From Streptosporangium canum (GTDB lineage: Bacteria; Actinomycetota; Actinomycetes; Streptosporangiales; Streptosporangiaceae), in assembly GCF_900113865.1 (NCBI RefSeq), contig NZ_FOQY01000010.1, positions 85,555 through 149,554 on the forward strand: 64,000 nucleotides of DNA. Direction: 5' to 3'. The notes below the pieces were generated by a model. It searched no databases. It was not told the DNA's origin and was given only the letters and a program-made list of their open reading frames with translations. A program made the translations under genes and the position numbers. Below, piece after piece: positions 33,514 to 43,952 of the stretch (position 1 is its first letter; the number at the start of each line of letters is the position of its first letter).

Positions 33514-34755
33514 TCAGTCGAGATAGTCGCGGAGCATCTGAGCTCTGGTCGGATGACGGAGTTTGGCCAGGGTCTTGGACTCGATCTGCCGGATGCGCTC
33601 CCGCGTCACGCCGAACTCCCGGCCGACCTCCTCCAGTGTCCGGGGGTGGCCGTCGGCCAGGCCGAAGCGCAGCTGGATGATGCGCTGCTCACGGTCGGAC
33701 AGCGTCGCGAGGATGTCGTCGAGCTGGTCCTGCAGCATGATGAAGGCCGCGGCCTCCATCGGCACGACCGCGTCCGCGTCCTCGATGAAGTCGCCGAGGT
33801 CGGAGTCCTCCTCGCCGATCGGCGACTGCAGCGAGACGGGCTCCTGGGCGATGCGCTGGATCTCGATCACCCGGTCGATCGGGAGGTCCATCTCCAGTGC
33901 GATCTCCTCGGGCGCCGGCTCACGGCCCAGATCCTGGTGGAGCTGGCGCTGCACCCGGACCAGCTTGTTGATCGTCTCGACCATGTGCACCGGAATGCGA
34001 ATGGTGCGCGCCTGGTCGGCGATGGCCCTCGTGATCGCCTGGCGAATCCACCATGTGGCATACGTGGAGAACTTGTATCCCTTGGTGTAGTCGAATTTCT
34101 CGACCGCCCGGATGAGCCCGAGGTTGCCCTCCTGGATCAGATCCAGGAACAGCATCCCGCGGCCCACATATCTTTTGGCGATCGAGACGACGAGCCGCAG
34201 ATTGGCCTCGATCAGCCGCTGCTTGGCCCGCGTGCCCTGCCAGACCAGCTCCTTGAACTCCGGGAAGGCCAGCCGCGAGACGACGCTCGTCAGCTTGTCC
34301 TCGGCGAACAGCCCGGCCTCGATGGACTTGGCGAGCTCCACCTCCTCCTCGGCCGTGAGCAGGGGCACCCGTCCGATCTCCCGCAGGTATATGCGGACAA
34401 GATCGCTGGTCGGAGCACGTTTACCGACATCCTCCTCATCGGAGCGGGTGGTCTCCTCATCGCCCTGGGGTTCGAGGACCTCCACTCCGTGTTCGGCGAG
34501 CATGCGGACGACGCGTTCAAGCGCGTCGGACGGCAGCTCGGATTTGTCGAGAGCGGCGGCCACGTCATCGACCGTGACGCTTCCGCGCTCTCTCCCTTTC
34601 GCAACGAGGTCGGCCACCTGGTCTACCGATGGCGGCCCACTTGGCAGCACCGATGCACCCACGGGACACAGTCTGCTGTATTGGGTCCCCAAAATGGCAG
34701 ACCTATTTTTGTCACCGAAGGTAAGGCCCGGATCATTATCGAACCGAGACCTCAT
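33514..34755 (-). CDS. principal-type RNA polymerase sigma factor (RpoD/HrdB family)
   Basis: 413 residues. Region 1.1-like residues (about 43-98: [23 protein letters not shown]...), region 1.2 ([17 protein letters not shown]), region 2 ([61 protein letters not shown]), region 3 and region 4 ending [15 protein letters not shown] are all present. The spacer is short, as in HrdB-like paralogues. ATG 34755 follows directly on an AT-rich stretch and may be leaderless; an internal start is possible. It is adjacent to dnaG, the classic gene order. Whether it is the essential sigma factor or a paralogue cannot be told here. Confidence 0.92.
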   Translation of the reverse strand: MRSRFDNDPGLTFGDKNRSAILGTQYSRLCPVGASVLPSGPPSVDQVADLVAKGRERGSVTVDDVAAALDKSELPSDALERVVRMLAEHGVEVLEPQGDEETTRSDEEDVGKRAPTSDLVRIYLREIGRVPLLTAEEEVELAKSIEAGLFAEDKLTSVVSRLAFPEFKELVWQGTRAKQRLIEANLRLVVSIAKRYVGRGMLFLDLIQEGNLGLIRAVEKFDYTKGYKFSTYATWWIRQAITRAIADQARTIRIPVHMVETINKLVRVQRQLHQDLGREPAPEEIALEMDLPIDRVIEIQRIAQEPVSLQSPIGEEDSDLGDFIEDADAVVPMEAAAFIMLQDQLDDILATLSDREQRIIQLRFGLADGHPRTLEEVGREFGVTRERIRQIESKTLAKLRHPTRAQMLRDYLD

Positions 34756-34802
34756 TAGGGTTTGGTCGAATCAGCGTATGGAAATTAAAGCCAATTACGC
34801 GA

Positions 34803-36662
34803 TCAACTTCCGGCGGCGCGTTCCCTCAGCACGCGCCGCTGCTGCTCCAGCGCGACCAGCTCGCCGAACAGCCGGTTGTACTCCTGCTGCTCCTCGACCG
34901 GGTTGGTCCGCTGCATGCGCGACTTCAGCTGCTCGATCGCCCGGACCACCGAGACGAGCTCCAGCGCGGCCAGCATGGCCGAGGCGTAGCGCTCCTCGCT
35001 CGCCACGTCCGCGCGCAGCTCCTCCACCGCGAACCGGGTGACCACCCCGCGCAGCGCGTCGGTCACCCCGCCCAGCAGCCGGTCCACCCACTCACGGCCG
35101 CCGTGCCCGGCCGCCGCGGTGCCCCCGGTGTCCATGACCAGCTTGTAGAGCGCGACGTGTTCGGGCAGCGTGAACGCCGCCGGGCCGATCGCGTCGAAGC
35201 CGGGCCCGAGCAGCGCGGGACGCTGCACGGCCAGCTTCAGCACCTCGGCCTCGGTCCGCACGCCGGGATCGGTGAGGTCGGCGACCTTCCGCGGCCCGGC
35301 GGGCCGCTGCCGGCTCTGCTGGCGCGGCTGGGCCGTGGCGGAGATCTCGGCGATCCGGTCCATGACGAAACGCTCGTTGTTGAAACCCAGCCACCGGTCG
35401 AGGTCCACGCCGTAGAGCTGGCGCAGGGCCCGGTCCTTGATCCCGGCCACGATCGGCGCGGCGGCGTCCAGCGCGGAGAGCCGGCCCTCGTTGGTGCTCA
35501 CGTCGTAGCGGGAGATCATGCTGCGGATCGCGAACGCGAACAGCGGCTCCCTGCTGGCGATCAGGTCCCGCACGGCGGCTTCGCCCTGCCGTACGCGCAG
35601 GTCACAGGGGTCGAGCCCGTCGGGCTGCACGGCCACGAAGGTCTGGGTGACGAACTTCTGCTCATCGGCGAAGGCCCGCAGCGCCGCCTTCTGCCCCGCC
35701 GCGTCGCCGTCGAAGGTGAAGATCACCTCGCCCTGGGACCCGGACTGGTCCAGCAGCAGCCGCCGCAGCACCTTGATGTGCTCCTCGCCGAAGGCGGTGC
35801 CGCAGGTGGCCACCGCCGTCGGCACGCCCGACAGGTGGCAGGCCATCACGTCGGTGTAGCCCTCGACGATCACCGCCTGGGACCGCTTGGAGATCTCCCT
35901 CTTGGCCAGGTCGACACCGTAGAGGACCTCGCTCTTCTTGTAGAGCGGACTCTCGGGCGTGTTGAGGTATTTCGGACCGTCTTCGGCGTCGTTCAGCTTC
36001 CGCGCGCCGAAACCGATCACGTCACCGGTGATGTCGCGGATGGGCCAGACCAGCCGCCCCCGGAACCGGTCTATCGGGCCCCGCCGCCCCTCCTTGGCCA
36101 GACCGCCCTTGATCAGCTCGGCGCTGGTGAACCCCCGGGCCATCAGGTGGCGCGCGAGCGCCTCCCACTCGGCGGGGGCGTATCCCACCCCGAAGTGCTC
36201 GGCGTCGACCCGCTCGAACCCGCGCTCCGACAGGAACTTGCGTCCGATCGCGGCGTCCGGCGCCGACAGCTTGGCGGCGTAGAACTCCGCCGCCGCCCGG
36301 TGCGCCTCGATCAGCCGGCTCCGCTCGCCCTGCTCCCGGCCGGGGACGTAGCCGCCCTGCTCGTAGCGGAGCTGGATGCCGGCCCGGTTCGCCAGCCGCT
36401 CCACGGCCTCGCCGAACGACAGGTGCTCCAGCCGCCGGACGAAGGTGATGACGTCTCCGCCCTCGGCGCAGCCGAAGCAGTACCAGTAGCCCCGGGTGGG
36501 GGTGACGTTGAAGGAGGGGCTCTTCTCGTCGTGGAAGGGGCACAGCCCCTTCAGGTTTCCGCCGCCCGCGTTGCGGAGCTGGATGTGCTCACCCACGATG
36601 TCCGCGATCGGTGAGCGCTCCCGCACGAGCGCGATGTCCTCGTCACTGATCCGGCCTGCCAC
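34803..36662 (-). CDS. dnaG: DNA primase DnaG
   Basis: 619 residues, the usual length. N-terminal CHC2 zinc finger [13 protein letters not shown]...YWYCFGC (about 41-64), then the catalytic core with the TOPRIM segments [11 protein letters not shown] and [12 protein letters not shown], then a C-terminal helicase-binding domain. It makes RNA primers for replication. It is directly upstream of the sigma factor gene. Confidence 0.96.
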   Translation of the reverse strand: MAGRISDEDIALVRERSPIADIVGEHIQLRNAGGGNLKGLCPFHDEKSPSFNVTPTRGYWYCFGCAEGGDVITFVRRLEHLSFGEAVERLANRAGIQLRYEQGGYVPGREQGERSRLIEAHRAAAEFYAAKLSAPDAAIGRKFLSERGFERVDAEHFGVGYAPAEWEALARHLMARGFTSAELIKGGLAKEGRRGPIDRFRGRLVWPIRDITGDVIGFGARKLNDAEDGPKYLNTPESPLYKKSEVLYGVDLAKREISKRSQAVIVEGYTDVMACHLSGVPTAVATCGTAFGEEHIKVLRRLLLDQSGSQGEVIFTFDGDAAGQKAALRAFADEQKFVTQTFVAVQPDGLDPCDLRVRQGEAAVRDLIASREPLFAFAIRSMISRYDVSTNEGRLSALDAAAPIVAGIKDRALRQLYGVDLDRWLGFNNERFVMDRIAEISATAQPRQQSRQRPAGPRKVADLTDPGVRTEAEVLKLAVQRPALLGPGFDAIGPAAFTLPEHVALYKLVMDTGGTAAAGHGGREWVDRLLGGVTDALRGVVTRFAVEELRADVASEERYASAMLAALELVSVVRAIEQLKSRMQRTNPVEEQQEYNRLFGELVALEQQRRVLRERAAGS

Positions 36663-36798
36663 GCCGCGAGTCTAGTGGCGGCCCGCGACAGCTCGGAGCC
36701 TGACGGCGGAGGCGACTTTCCGGAACGGGCCATGACCAATCGGAAGGTCGGTTACAAAGGTAACGGCCGATTCTCGATAAGTTACGCGGGTGGAGATC

Positions 36799-37674
36799 AT
36801 GCGATCGGGGCATATGGCACGATTGGTCGGCGTAACCGGCGTGCTGCTCGTCACAGGGGCCTGCGCGTCACCGGGTGGAGTGGCGGGCATCAGCACGCTG
36901 CCTCCGGCCCCCTCCGCCGAGGCGGTCGCCGCGGCGCCGGGCGCGGTGACCGCGACCATTCCGTCGCCGACACAGACGGCTGTCCCCAAGGTGCCGCCGG
37001 TACGGGTGACGGTGGAGCGGCCCAAGGCCGGCGACCCGGTGCAGGTGCCGCCGCCGAAGGTGTCCGGTCACACCTACGCCTTCCCCGTCAAGGACTGCAG
37101 GGTGACCTACGAGAGCAGACTGCTGGTCCTGCCCAAGACCACCGTCTGGGCGGCCAAGGGATGCTCGTTCGTCTCGCCGGTGAACGGCGTGGTCCACGAG
37201 GTCAACACCAAGAACCGCTGGAAGCGCTCCACCGACCGGGGAGCCGACCGCGAGGGCCGGTTCGTCAGCGTCATCGGCGACGACGGCGTGCGCTACCTCG
37301 GCGGCCATCTGGACAGGGTGACGCCGGGGATCGTGCCGGGGACACGGGTCAGCGCGGGCCAGGTCCTCGGCCAGGTCGGCAACTCGGGCAACGCCCGCTA
37401 CACCGCCAGCAACCTCTACTTCGCGATCTCCTGGAAGACCGAGCCCTCGCTCTGGTGGGTACGGCGGGGCATGGTCAGGCCGTGGAACTACCTGGACGCC
37501 TGGCTGAACGGCAACCGCACGCTGTCGCCCAAGGACGAGATGCAGGCCGTGCTGGCCCGGACCGGGGCGGCGCCCAGATGCGTGACCCTGTGCACGTCCA
37601 AGCCAGGGGCCAAGCCCAAGCGCACCGAGAAGCCCCCGAAGCCGGACGACGAGCACATCACGGTGGGCGGTTAG
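36799..37674 (+). CDS. lipoprotein with a degenerate M23 (LytM) domain
   Basis: 291 residues. ATG 36799 has GGAG about 4 nt upstream; GTG 36790 is an alternative. The lipobox is VTGAC near residue 23, followed by a Pro/Ala/Thr-rich linker. Residues about 95-220 follow the M23 fold (SPVNGVVHEV, RYLGGHLDRVTPGIVPGTRVSAGQVLGQVGNSGNAR). However, the zinc ligands are missing: there is no HxxxD, and the final HxH reads NLYF. It is therefore probably a non-enzymatic LytM factor that binds or activates at the cell wall. Confidence 0.78.
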   Translation: MRSGHMARLVGVTGVLLVTGACASPGGVAGISTLPPAPSAEAVAAAPGAVTATIPSPTQTAVPKVPPVRVTVERPKAGDPVQVPPPKVSGHTYAFPVKDCRVTYESRLLVLPKTTVWAAKGCSFVSPVNGVVHEVNTKNRWKRSTDRGADREGRFVSVIGDDGVRYLGGHLDRVTPGIVPGTRVSAGQVLGQVGNSGNARYTASNLYFAISWKTEPSLWWVRRGMVRPWNYLDAWLNGNRTLSPKDEMQAVLARTGAAPRCVTLCTSKPGAKPKRTEKPPKPDDEHITVGG

Positions 37675-37722
37675 CCCCGCCGGGCGGAGGTCCCGGGAGC
37701 CGCGGAGGCGGCGGCCCCGGGG

Positions 37723-38955
37723 TCAGCGTCCGGACAGGCGCCGCTGCCAGGTGACGGCGGAGGTGTCGGTGAGCGAGGCGATCTGGTCGACGACCACGCG
37801 GAGCCGCCCGGCGTCGCTCGCGGCCTTGACGAAGGAGGGCCGGAGGGCGGGCTCCAGCGTGCCCGGGGCACCCAGCATGATCAGGTGGGCCAGGTCGTGG
37901 ATGAGCTCCCGCTGCCTGGCCTGGTTGGCGTTGTGGGCGTCCCTGGTCATCACGTAGTGGGCGGTGAGCCCCTTCAGCAGGGCGCACTCCAGGCGGGTGG
38001 CCCTGGGCACGATCAGGTCGGCGCTGTAGCGCCCCGAGGCCGGGCCGTAGGACTCCCGGGTGGCGATCTGCGCGGACCGGCAGAGATGGCCGATGAGCGA
38101 GCTGGTGAGGCCCTTGATCGCGGCGAGGGCGGCGAGTGAGCCGTCGAAGTGGCGGGGCCAGAGCGGCTGGGCGACCAGGCGGCCGAAGAGGTCCTCCAGC
38201 TCGCCCGGTTCGGCCTCCGGGGCGTACCAGGCGCGGGTGGTGGCGCAGACCTCACGGCGTTCGGCGGGGTCGCGCAGGGCCTCCGGCGCGACGGCGCCGG
38301 AGTGGAGGGCGTCTTCCAGGTCGTGCACCGAGTAGGCGACGTCGTCGGCCCAGTCCATGATCTGGGCCTCGAAGCTGACCCGCCCCCTGGGCGCGCCCTC
38401 CCTGATCCACTCGAAGACGGCCATGTCGTCGCCGTAGGCGCAGTATTTGGGGCTCGTCTCGCGGGTCCAGGGATATTTGACCGCGGCGTCCAGGGAGGCG
38501 CGGGTGAGGTTGAGCCCGGCGCTGCGGCCGTCCTCGGTGAGGACCTTGGCCTCCAGCCGGGTCAGCAGGCGCAGGCTCTGCGCGTTCCCCTCGAACCCGC
38601 CGCACCCGGCGGCGAGCTCGTTGAGCGCGGTCTCCCCATTGTGCCCGAACGGCGGGTGCCCGAGGTCGTGGGCCAGGCAGGCGGTCTCCATCAGGTCGGG
38701 ATCCCGGCCGAGCGACTGTCCCATCTCCCGGCCGACCTGCGCGCACTCCAGCGAGTGGGTCAGCCGGGTGCGTGGGATGTGCTGCCCGCTGCCGAGGGTC
38801 TCCCCCGGCCCGACCACCTGGGTCTTGGCCGCGAGCCGCCGCAGCCCCGCGCTGTGCAGCACCCGCGCCCGGTCCCGCTCGAACGGGCCTCTCTCCGGGT
38901 TGCCGGGGGGTTCCGGCACCCATCTGGCCTGGTCGTACTCGTCGTAACCGTGCAT
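37723..38955 (-). CDS. dgt: deoxyguanosinetriphosphate triphosphohydrolase-like HD protein
   Basis: 410 residues from ATG 38955 (MHGYDEYDQARW...); no clear RBS, so the start is uncertain. HD-domain metal ligands are in RTRLTHSLECAQVG and CLAHDLGHPPFGHNGE; DWADDVAYSVHDLED supplies the later Asp. The enzyme removes triphosphate from dNTPs in the cytosol. It is monocistronic, convergent with the M23-like gene. Confidence 0.92.
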   Translation of the reverse strand: MHGYDEYDQARWVPEPPGNPERGPFERDRARVLHSAGLRRLAAKTQVVGPGETLGSGQHIPRTRLTHSLECAQVGREMGQSLGRDPDLMETACLAHDLGHPPFGHNGETALNELAAGCGGFEGNAQSLRLLTRLEAKVLTEDGRSAGLNLTRASLDAAVKYPWTRETSPKYCAYGDDMAVFEWIREGAPRGRVSFEAQIMDWADDVAYSVHDLEDALHSGAVAPEALRDPAERREVCATTRAWYAPEAEPGELEDLFGRLVAQPLWPRHFDGSLAALAAIKGLTSSLIGHLCRSAQIATRESYGPASGRYSADLIVPRATRLECALLKGLTAHYVMTRDAHNANQARQRELIHDLAHLIMLGAPGTLEPALRPSFVKAASDAGRLRVVVDQIASLTDTSAVTWQRRLSGR

Positions 38956-39076
38956 AAGTGCAGTGATTTTATCCACTAAAGGAGCGGTCCATGCCGAACG
39001 GGAGGGAAACACCTGATGACTCCGGGGCCTGCGACCACGGGGTCCCGGCCAGGGACCGTCCTGACCGGGTGCCGTC

Positions 39077-41719
39077 CTATCGGGTGTCGGAGTCCGCGCA
39101 GACCAGCGCCGCGCGGCCCGCCTCCAGCCGGGCGACCGGGATGCGGAACGGCGAGCAGGACACGTAGTCCAGGCCCGCCTGGTGGCAGAAGTGGATCGAG
39201 TCGGGGTCGCCGCCGTGCTCACCGCAGATGCCGAGCTTGAGGTCGGGACGGGTCCTGCGGCCCTCCTCGGCGGCGATCCGCACGAGCCGGCCCACGCCGT
39301 CGCGGTCCAGGGACTCGAACGGCGAGACACCGAAGACGCCCAGCTCCAGATACTTCGAGAAGAACGCGGCCTCGACGTCGTCCCGGGAGAACCCCCAGGT
39401 CATCTGGGTCAGGTCGTTGGTGCCGAAGGAGAAGAACTCCGCGGCCTCGGCGATCTGCCCGGCGGTCAGCGCCGCGCGCGGCACCTCGATCATCGTGCCG
39501 ACCAGGGCCTCGACACCGACCTCGGCGAGGATCGCCCGCGCCTCGTCCTTGACGGTCTCCAGCTCCTGGACGGCGGCGACGAGCGGGATCATGATCTCCG
39601 CGCGGGCACCGGGGACGGCCTTGGCCGCCTCGGCGATCGCCCGGACCTGCATGGCGAACAGGCCGGGGATGACCAGGCCGAGCCGTACGCCGCGCAGGCC
39701 CAGCATCGGGTTCTGCTCGTGCAGGCGCTTGACCGCGGCGAGCAGCCGGCGGTCCTTGTCGCCGGCCCGCTCGCCGGCGAGGGCGACCTTCACCGACAGC
39801 TCGGTGTAGTCGGGCAGGAACTCGTGCAGCGGCGGGTCGATCAGGCGGATGGTGACGGGCAGGCCCTCCATCGCCTGGAAGATCCCGGTGAAGTCCGCCT
39901 TCTGCAGCGGCTCCAGCGCGGCCAGCGCCCGCTCCCGCTCCTGCGGGGAGGTGGCCAGGACCAGGTCCTCGACGAGCTGGCGGCGGTCGCCGAGGAACAT
40001 GTGCTCGGTACGGCACAGCCCGATCCCCTGGGCGCCGAACCGGCGGGCGCGGGCGGCGTCCTCGGCGTTGTCGGCGTTGGCCCGCACGTCCAGCCGCCGG
40101 GAGGCGTCGGCGTGGCTCATGAGGCGGTGCACGGCCTGGACGAGCTCGTCGTCCTGGTCGAGCGCGCCTTCGAAGTACTCCACGACCGGGGAGGCGACCA
40201 CGGGCACCTCGCCGAGGTAGACGGCTCCGCTGGAGCCGTCGATGGAGATGACGTCCCCCTCGGAGACGACGACGCCGCCGGGGGCGGTGAACCTGCGCTC
40301 CTTGGCGGAGACCTCCAGCTCCTCGGCGCCGCAGACGCAGGTCTTGCCCATGCCGCGGGCGACCACGGCCGCGTGCGAGGTCTTGCCGCCGCGGCTCGTC
40401 AGGACGCCCTGGGCGGCGATCATGCCCGCCAGGTCGTCGGGGTTGGTCTCGTGGCGGACCAGGATGACGGCCTCGCCCCGGGCGGCGAGCTCGACGGCCC
40501 GCTCGGAGGAGAAGACGGCCTTGCCGACGGCCGCGCCCGGGGAGGCGTTCATCCCCGTGGTGATCTTCGTGCTGTCCGCGTCCTTGCCGAAACGCGGGAA
40601 CATGAGCTGGGCGAGCTGGGCGCCGGTGACGCGCATCACGGCCTCGTCGAGGTCGATCAGGCCCTGGTCGGCGAGCTGTACGGCGATGCGGAACGCGGCT
40701 CCCGCCGTCCGCTTGCCCACGCGGGTCTGGAGCATCCAGAGCTTGCCGCGCTCGACCGTGAACTCGATGTCGCACAGGTCGCGGTAGTGGTTCTCCAGCT
40801 TCTCCATGATCTGCATGAGCTCGTCGTAGACGGGCTTGTCGATGCCCTCCAGCTCCTGCAGCGACATGGTGTTGCGGATGCCCGCCACCACGTCCTCGCC
40901 CTGGGCGTTCTGCAGGTAGTCGCCGTAGACGCCCTGGTGGCCGCTGCCGGGGTCACGGGTGAAGGCCACGCCGGTGCCGGAGTCCATGCCGCAGTTGCCG
41001 AAGACCATCGAGCAGATGTTGACCGCCGTGCCGAGGTCGGCGGGGATGCGCTCCTGGCGGCGGTAGAGGATGGCGCGCGGGGCGTTCCAGGAGTCGAAGA
41101 CCGCCTTGACGGCCATGCGCATCTGCTGGTGCGGGTCGGCGGGGAAGTCCTGTCCGGTCTGAGCCCGGACGACGCCCTTGTAGGTCTCGACGAGCCGCTG
41201 GAAGTCGGCCGCCTCCAGCTCCAGGTCGTCGCGGCCGTTCTTGATCTCCTCGAGGGCGTCGTCGAACAGCGCGGCCTCGATGCCCTGGACGGTCTTGCCG
41301 AACATCTGGATGAGACGCCGGTAGGAGTCCCAGGCGAAGCGCTCGTTACCGCCGGCCTGCTTGGCCAGGCCGTGCACCGACTCGTCGTTGAGCCCGATGT
41401 TGAGGACGGTGTCCATCATGCCGGGCATGGAGAACTTCGCCCCGGAGCGCACGCTCACCAGCAGCGGGTCGTCGGCCTGGCCCAGGCGGCGGCCCATCTG
41501 CTCCTCCAGCGCGGCCAGGTGCAGGGAGACCTCCTCCTCCAGCCCGGCGGGGAGCGTGCCGTCGTCGAGGAACCGGCGGCACGCGTCGGTGGTGATGGTG
41601 AAGCCGGGGGGCACCGGCAACCCGAGATTGGTCATCTCGGCCAGGTTGGCCCCCTTACCGCCGAGCAGATCCTTGAGATCTTTGTTGCCCTCGGTGAAGT
41701 CGTAAACGTACTTGGGCAC
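39077..41719 (-). CDS. ppdK: pyruvate, phosphate dikinase
   Basis: 880 residues. GTG 41719 has AAGGAGCAACC just upstream and gives the conserved N-terminus MPKYVYDFTEGNKDLKDLLGGKGANLAEM. The swivelling phospho-His is in GGKTSHAAVVARGMG; the C-terminal PEP-binding barrel has the active Cys in GICGEHGGDP. It interconverts pyruvate, ATP and Pi with PEP, AMP and PPi in central metabolism. Two copies of a palindromic GntR-like element lie at 41902-41934. Confidence 0.96.
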   Translation of the reverse strand: MPKYVYDFTEGNKDLKDLLGGKGANLAEMTNLGLPVPPGFTITTDACRRFLDDGTLPAGLEEEVSLHLAALEEQMGRRLGQADDPLLVSVRSGAKFSMPGMMDTVLNIGLNDESVHGLAKQAGGNERFAWDSYRRLIQMFGKTVQGIEAALFDDALEEIKNGRDDLELEAADFQRLVETYKGVVRAQTGQDFPADPHQQMRMAVKAVFDSWNAPRAILYRRQERIPADLGTAVNICSMVFGNCGMDSGTGVAFTRDPGSGHQGVYGDYLQNAQGEDVVAGIRNTMSLQELEGIDKPVYDELMQIMEKLENHYRDLCDIEFTVERGKLWMLQTRVGKRTAGAAFRIAVQLADQGLIDLDEAVMRVTGAQLAQLMFPRFGKDADSTKITTGMNASPGAAVGKAVFSSERAVELAARGEAVILVRHETNPDDLAGMIAAQGVLTSRGGKTSHAAVVARGMGKTCVCGAEELEVSAKERRFTAPGGVVVSEGDVISIDGSSGAVYLGEVPVVASPVVEYFEGALDQDDELVQAVHRLMSHADASRRLDVRANADNAEDAARARRFGAQGIGLCRTEHMFLGDRRQLVEDLVLATSPQERERALAALEPLQKADFTGIFQAMEGLPVTIRLIDPPLHEFLPDYTELSVKVALAGERAGDKDRRLLAAVKRLHEQNPMLGLRGVRLGLVIPGLFAMQVRAIAEAAKAVPGARAEIMIPLVAAVQELETVKDEARAILAEVGVEALVGTMIEVPRAALTAGQIAEAAEFFSFGTNDLTQMTWGFSRDDVEAAFFSKYLELGVFGVSPFESLDRDGVGRLVRIAAEEGRRTRPDLKLGICGEHGGDPDSIHFCHQAGLDYVSCSPFRIPVARLEAGRAALVCADSDTR

Positions 41720-41901
41720 GGTTGCTCCTTCTGCGACTTCAAACGACGCGTGGTTCCGCCTCCCTTCGGACTCTACCGACGAATAAGACGATGAAACGTC
41801 ACACAACCGGAGTCACTGCATTGACGCACGTCAGCGCCCACACAGCGGTCTAATCCAATTCAAATCGGAGTCAAAACAACCGCGATATCGGCCGCCCCAA
41901 G

Positions 41902-41934
41902 AATTGGTATAAACCAATTGGTATAAACCAATTG
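41902..41934. repeat. tandem palindromic element upstream of ppdK
   Basis: AATTGGTATAAACC is repeated twice in tandem (period 14) and followed by AATTG. Each unit contains the dyad TTGGTATAAACCAA. It is strikingly AT-rich for this genome and about 185-215 nt upstream of the ppdK start. The form resembles operators of GntR/HutC-type regulators. The rest of the gap 41720-42073 contains only this and the glyS terminator. Confidence 0.7.
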
Positions 41935-42015
41935 TCTCAGCATTCAGGCGCGTTCACCGGAGGTTCACGCCGTGGTGTACAAGGCGCTCCCGGGCCACCG
42001 GCCGCAGCGGAAAAG

Positions 42016-42053
42016 CGACGGCCGGCGGCCCCCTGTGGGGCCGCCGGCCGTCG
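42016..42053. terminator. intrinsic-type terminator of glyS
   Basis: A perfect 17-bp stem (42016-42032 with 42037-42053) and CTGT loop, followed on the minus strand by TTTT. It lies 21 nt beyond the glyS stop. Confidence 0.8.
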
Positions 42054-42073
42054 TCGGTCGGAAGGAGCGCTCG

Positions 42074-43459
42074 TCAGTCGTTGAGGTGCCCGCGGAGGTA
42101 GGACTCCACCTGGTCGAGGGCCACGCGCTCCTGGGCCATCGAGTCGCGCTCGCGGATGGTCACCGCCTGGTCGTCGAGGGTGTCGAAGTCGACGGTGATG
42201 CAGAACGGCGTGCCGATCTCGTCCTGGCGGCGGTAGCGGCGGCCGATCGCGCCCGCGTCGTCGAACTCGACGTTCCACCGGCGGCGGAGCTGGGCGGCGA
42301 GGTCCTTGGCCTTCGGCGACAGGTCGGCGTTGCGCGACAGCGGGAGAACCGCGGCCTTGACCGGCGCGAGACGGTGGTCCAGACGCATGACCGTCCGCTT
42401 CTCCATGACGCCCTTGGCGTTGGGCGCCTCGTCCTCGGTGTAGGCGTCGAGCAGGAAGGTGAGCGTGGCGCGATCGACACCGGCGGCCGGCTCGATCACG
42501 TACGGGACGTAGCGCTCACCGGTGTCCTGCTCGAAGAAGCTGAGGTCGGTGCCGGAGGCCTTGCCGTGCGCGGTCAGGTCGAAGTCGGTGCGGTTGGCGA
42601 CGCCCTCCAGCTCGCCCCACTCGCTGCCGGTGAAGTTGAAGCGGTACTCGATGTCGACGGTCCGCTTGGAGTAGTGGGACAGCTTCTCCTGCGGGTGCTC
42701 GTAGATGCGGAGGTTGTCCTGGCTGATGCCCAGGTCGGTGTACCAGCGGAAGCGCTCGTCGATCCAGTACTGGTGCCACTCCTCGTCGGTGCCCGGCTTG
42801 ACGAAGAACTCCATCTCCATCTGCTCGAACTCACGGGTGCGGAAGATGAAGTTGCCCGGGGTGATCTCGTTGCGGAACGACTTGCCGATCTGGCCGATGC
42901 CGAACGGGATCTTCTTACGCGCGGACTGCTGCACGTTGAGGTAGTTGATGAAGATGCCCTGGGCGGTCTCCGGCCGCAGGTAGGCCAGGCCGGACTCGTC
43001 CTCGACCGCGCCGAGGTAGGTCTTCAGCAGGCCGCTGAACTGCTTGGGCGCGGTGAAGGAGCCCTTGTTGCCGCAGTTGGGGCAGGTGATGTCGGCCAGG
43101 CCGTTGACCGCCGGCTTGCCGTGCTTCTCCTCGTAGGCCTCTTCGAGGTGGTCGGCGCGGTAGCGCTTGTGGCACGCCTGGCACTCGGTCAGCGGGTCGG
43201 TGAAGGTCTCCACGTGGCCGCTGGCCTGCCACACCTCGCGGGCCAGGATCACCGAGGAGTCAAGGCCGACCACGTCGTCACGGCCCTGCACCACGCTCTT
43301 CCACCACTGCCGCTTCACGTTGCTCTTGAGCTCCACACCCAGCGGACCGTAGTCCCACGAGGCGCGCAGGCCGCCGTAGATCTCGCTGGAGGGATAGACA
43401 AGGCCACGTCGCTTGGCGAGGCTGACGATGGTGTCCATGATGTCCGTACGGCGTGCCAT
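42074..43459 (-). CDS. glyS: glycyl-tRNA synthetase (alpha2 type)
   Basis: 461 residues with the standard single-chain class II glycyl-tRNA synthetase layout: [29 protein letters not shown] at the N-terminus, the zinc-type CxxC pairs near ECQACHKRY and CPNCGNKG, motif 2 [15 protein letters not shown] and [11 protein letters not shown], and a C-terminal anticodon-binding domain. It charges tRNA-Gly in the cytosol. Terminator at 42016-42053. Confidence 0.96.
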   Translation of the reverse strand: MARRTDIMDTIVSLAKRRGLVYPSSEIYGGLRASWDYGPLGVELKSNVKRQWWKSVVQGRDDVVGLDSSVILAREVWQASGHVETFTDPLTECQACHKRYRADHLEEAYEEKHGKPAVNGLADITCPNCGNKGSFTAPKQFSGLLKTYLGAVEDESGLAYLRPETAQGIFINYLNVQQSARKKIPFGIGQIGKSFRNEITPGNFIFRTREFEQMEMEFFVKPGTDEEWHQYWIDERFRWYTDLGISQDNLRIYEHPQEKLSHYSKRTVDIEYRFNFTGSEWGELEGVANRTDFDLTAHGKASGTDLSFFEQDTGERYVPYVIEPAAGVDRATLTFLLDAYTEDEAPNAKGVMEKRTVMRLDHRLAPVKAAVLPLSRNADLSPKAKDLAAQLRRRWNVEFDDAGAIGRRYRRQDEIGTPFCITVDFDTLDDQAVTIRERDSMAQERVALDQVESYLRGHLND

Positions 43460-43609
43460 AAGGGAAAATCTCCATCCGGCTGGAGGTCGGCGAGGAATGA
43501 TTGAGTTCCCAGCTTAGGGGAGCCGGACGGGCGGGACGCGCGCATGAACCATCGCGCCGCCCCTCCCCGCGGAGGCCGCGCGGGAGCGGTCCACTCCGGG
43601 GAGAGCCGG

Positions 43610-43888
43610 TCAGATGCGGTCCACGTCCTCGAAGGCGCTCGGCTCATTGATCATCAGCGTCATCAGCGGATACATCGCCATCCGCGCGGCCCCCAGCGCG
43701 CGCCGGTAGAACCCCGCCCCCTCCCACTCGCTGACCAGCGCCCACAGCTCCGGCTCGTCCACCGACCGGGTCACGCGGCCGCGCACGTAGCCGGGCTGCC
43801 CGGCCAGGGTGTCGACGATGTCATGCGCCTGGGCCAGGAACTCCTCGGTCTGGCCGGAGGGCACCGAGTAACGGATGAGAGCAAGCAT
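43610..43888 (-). CDS. antibiotic biosynthesis monooxygenase-like (ABM) small protein
   Basis: 92 residues (MLALIRYSVPSGQTEEFLAQAHDIVDTLAGQPGYVRGRVTRS...), a ferredoxin-like ABM fold by pattern: a short beta strand, then a helix, then xxPGYxxxxxxRSxDEPxLWxLxxEW. ATG 43888 is used; GTG 43894 would add two residues. No RBS is clear. Such proteins act as cofactor-free monooxygenases or heme-binding folds; the role here is unknown. Confidence 0.7.
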   Translation of the reverse strand: MLALIRYSVPSGQTEEFLAQAHDIVDTLAGQPGYVRGRVTRSVDEPELWALVSEWEGAGFYRRALGAARMAMYPLMTLMINEPSAFEDVDRI

Positions 43889-43952
43889 CCGCACAGCATG
43901 TCAGAGCCCGCCGTTCCCCCCGCTCCCGGTGTCCCGGCGTTAGGCTCGGGCC

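Noticed and set aside
33514-34755. Naming the sigma factor hrdB or sigA
   Set aside because: Actinomycetes carry several principal-type paralogues; the essential one cannot be identified from this window.
41902-41934. Possible CRISPR repeats
   Set aside because: Two directly abutting 14-bp units with no spacers; it is a tandem operator-like element, not a CRISPR array. No other evenly spaced repeats were seen in the window.
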